Shown here: in pieces, positions 5,856-7,223 of the stretch | Numbering within the stretch: position 1 is the first letter of the stretch | Layout of the letters: the number at the start of each line of letters is the position of its first letter | Assembly (NCBI GenBank): GCA_945918315.1 | Contig: CAMEIK010000057.1 | Span: 1-7,223, forward strand | Origin: an uncultured Clostridia bacterium | GTDB taxonomy: Bacteria > Bacillota > Clostridia > Oscillospirales > Oscillospiraceae | Direction: 5' to 3' | DNA: 7,223 bases | Program-made: the position numbers and the translations under genes | Notes under the pieces: model-generated | Databases searched by the model: none | Seen by the model: the letters and a program-made list of their open reading frames with translations, nothing else | Told to the model about the DNA's origin: nothing

Positions 5856-5893
5856 TTGTGTCAAGTAGGGACTAAAAAAATTTTGAGAATTTA
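5856..5893. other. Junction between the transposon remnant and a second recombinase module
   Basis: To the left of this stretch the sequence is recombinase-coding; to the right it is the end of a different gene cluster. It contains a run of seven A (plus strand, 5874-5880) next to TTTT. It could hold a hybrid attachment site or be a simple deletion join. No direct repeat partner is visible inside the window. Confidence 0.55.
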
Positions 5894-5933
5894 CAAGCCG
5901 TTCATAGGTGGACAACCACCCGTGAACGGCTTG
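5894..5933 (-). terminator. Strong hairpin after the small recombinase gene
   Basis: Bases 5894-5911 pair with 5916-5933 over 18 positions with one wobble and one mismatch, around a 4-nt loop. It lies 8 bp past the stop codon of the 131-aa gene. On the minus strand a run of seven T comes only 13 nt after the stem, and on the plus strand TTTT comes two bases after, so it may stop transcription in both directions. It could also be part of the element's end. Confidence 0.6.
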
Positions 5934-5941
5934 CGTTTTCT

Positions 5942-6337
5942 CTATGCTCTTTTGCCGTTCTTTGTGCGACGTTTCTTATACGCCGCCTCAAATGCCTCCA
6001 TCATCGGAGTGACCGGAAGCTCGTTGTCAGGCTTGGACAGATACTCGAACCGTATGCCATTCTCTCTGAACTTTCGCTCAAATCTCATGAAAGAGGAAGT
6101 GTCCCGGCTGATCCGTGAGGTGTCACGGGTGAGAATCGTGCCGATGCCCTGACGCTTGGCTTCATTCAGCAGGAAGTTCATGATGCCTTCCGTATGGACG
6201 CCGGAGATGCCGTCTGCTGCCACCGCAGCAGCTACCTCATAGTCCTTATCCTTCGCATAGCGTTCCAGCTCTTCACGCTGGCTTGCTGCCGCAAGCTGAT
6301 CCGCACAGGCAACGCGGATATAAAGAAATACTTTCAT
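5942..6337 (-). CDS. Stand-alone serine-recombinase catalytic domain lacking the nucleophile
   Basis: Protein of 131 aa that is only a resolvase-type catalytic domain, with no DNA-binding domain. It starts MKVFLYIRVACADQ, aligning with the resolvase YxRVSTxxQ motif; the position of the nucleophile (Ser10 of gamma-delta resolvase) is Ala10. The other signatures are present: DGISGVHTE at 42-50, and TSRISRDTSSF with Arg75 and Arg78 matching the two active-site arginines. It ends after a basic KKRRTKNGKRA tail. Its ATG overlaps the stop of the large recombinase upstream (ATGA), and an AAGGAG ribosome site lies inside that gene's end, so the two proteins are made together. It is probably an accessory or regulatory partner; decay of a former enzyme is the alternative. 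Confidence 0.85.
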   Translation of the reverse strand: MKVFLYIRVACADQLAAASQREELERYAKDKDYEVAAAVAADGISGVHTEGIMNFLLNEAKRQGIGTILTRDTSRISRDTSSFMRFERKFRENGIRFEYLSKPDNELPVTPMMEAFEAAYKKRRTKNGKRA

Positions 6338-7223
6338 TTGGCTTCTCCTTCTGATGTAGTGAGGAAGTCCTTGAACTTCCAGACGATTTCTATGTTGTCG
6401 AGATCGTAAATGTAGACCGCAGAAATGAATGCGTGGGTCAGCTCATAGGTCAGAGCTTTGCAGTCGGCGTACTGATCGCAGACAGCATCCAGCTTTTCAT
6501 CCGAACAGGAGGTCTCGGAGTCAAGCTCCTTCATCCGTTCGTGACTGCGCTGGATTGCTTCATCGTTTTCAGCAATTTTCGTGTCCGTTGCCGCCTTTTG
6601 CTGAATGTACGCTTCCTTCGTGATACTTCCGGCTGCGTACTTTTCGTAGAGCCTCAGCTTGGACGCCTTGTGCTGCTCGTTCTGCTTTTGGAGAGTACGG
6701 ATTTTATCAGCACATTCCTTGATGGCAGATTTCCGAAGATCACCGACTTCTCGGTTTTGGACTGCTTCCTTCTGTGCCAAAGCGAGAAACTGAGCAATGG
6801 CATGGAAGACAACCTTCTCAATATCCATTTCCGGAAAGCTCCTGCCAACCGGACAGTCTGTGTTTCCGTTGTTGACCGAGTGAATGCACTGGAAGTATCG
6901 AATGCCAGCCTTGTTCTTTCGGCGTGTCATCACGCGCTTGCAGTTGCCGCAGCGAACGAGTCCCTTGAGCGGATAGTCATGCTGCTTGCGTGTGGGATTT
7001 CTTTCACCGCCTCGAATGACCTTCTGAGCAAGCTCAAAATCCTCCTTGCTGACAATGGCTTCATGGGTTCCTTCTACGATAATCGGCTCATTGGGAACTT
7101 GCCGCCTTGAGCCAACTCCGCAGGACTTCATTTTGTGGCTGACGAGCGTTCCGGTATAGACGAGATTCTTGAGGATGTTATAGACCATCACGGTTTCCCA
7201 ACTGATTTTCTCGCTCATGTTAC
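6334..7223 (-). CDS. Large serine recombinase, C-terminal part (runs off window)
   Basis: C-terminal region of a large serine recombinase; about 295 codons are visible and the frame is open to the window edge (AAC precedes the apparent ATG at 7218, with no stop). The first residues, ISWETVMVYNILKNLVYTGTLVSHK, belong to the middle of the recombinase domain, so the ATG is internal and the catalytic domain lies outside. Next are HEAIVSKEDFELAQ, a zinc ribbon (C90, C93, C111, C122 in LVRCGNCKRV...FQC...DC, counted from 7218) and a long coiled coil (about 160-232) with LRLYEKYAAGSITKEAY typical of the family, then a C-terminal domain. It is clearly different from the TnpX-like remnant at 4314-5855. 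It would catalyse integration and excision of the element to the right; the gene lies at the element's probable boundary, as usual for this class. Confidence 0.88.
   Translation of the reverse strand, partial: NMSEKISWETVMVYNILKNLVYTGTLVSHKMKSCGVGSRRQVPNEPIIVEGTHEAIVSKEDFELAQKVIRGGERNPTRKQHDYPLKGLVRCGNCKRVMTRRKNKAGIRYFQCIHSVNNGNTDCPVGRSFPEMDIEKVVFHAIAQFLALAQKEAVQNREVGDLRKSAIKECADKIRTLQKQNEQHKASKLRLYEKYAAGSITKEAYIQQKAATDTKIAENDEAIQRSHERMKELDSETSCSDEKLDAVCDQYADCKALTYELTHAFISAVYIYDLDNIEIVWKFKDFLTTSEGEAK

Noticed and set aside
5856..5915. TTG at 5915 as a genuine start of an intact 533-aa recombinase
   Set aside because: The codon lies in the loop of a strong hairpin, the added residues do not resemble the family, and the catalytic Ser region would still be missing.
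5400..6152. 250-aa plus-strand frame crossing the recombinase junction
   Set aside because: It is the antisense of two serine recombinase genes and spans the terminator hairpin; no family features.
6433..7110. 225-aa plus-strand frame opposite the right-hand recombinase
   Set aside because: Antisense shadow of the zinc-ribbon and coiled-coil region, with no supporting ribosome site.

Overview
The window looks like accessory DNA from a gut-type Clostridia (Oscillospiraceae/Lachnospiraceae-like, fairly GC-rich Firmicutes). This is judged from strong AGGAGG-type ribosome sites, TTG starts, and genes typical of Clostridia mobilizable elements (TnpX, TnpW, MobA/MobL, DUF3847). No host housekeeping gene is visible.

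Positions 1-5855 carry the skeleton of a Tn4451/Tn4453-like mobilizable transposon. From right to left on the minus strand these are a TnpX-type large serine recombinase (4314-5855, 5'-truncated), a DUF3847 protein (1913-2206), a MobA/MobL (MOB_Q) relaxase (446-1912) and TnpW (99-365). Where the reference transposon carries catP, this one carries a plus-strand arsenical-type operon: arsR (2329-2634), an ArsP-family permease (2720-3733) and a small thioredoxin-like protein (3754-4098). A near-consensus promoter (2264-2292) and two matching 22-bp palindromes (2296-2317 and 2675-2696) imply ArsR autoregulation and a second control point in front of the permease.

The 215-bp gap between the convergent cargo operon and the recombinase is the most unusual stretch. 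It holds a 22-bp-stem hairpin, a run of small hairpins capped by C-GNA-G triloops, a 13-bp terminator-like hairpin, and then an inverted repeat followed by AAGTGCGTCCTTCCG. That last sequence closely resembles the nic region of MOB_Q/IncQ-type origins of transfer. I read it as the element's oriT, lying about 2.4 kb from its relaxase because the cargo sits between them.

Right of about 5856 is a different recombination module on the minus strand: the C-terminal half of a second large serine recombinase running off the window (6334-7223), coupled by an ATGA overlap to a 131-aa serine-recombinase catalytic domain that has Ala where the nucleophilic Ser should be (5942-6337), then a strong hairpin (5894-5933). 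The TnpX gene is cut at its conserved SRFGRD motif exactly where this module ends. This suggests nested integration into, or a deletion fusion with, the older transposon, which as seen here would have no working TnpX of its own.
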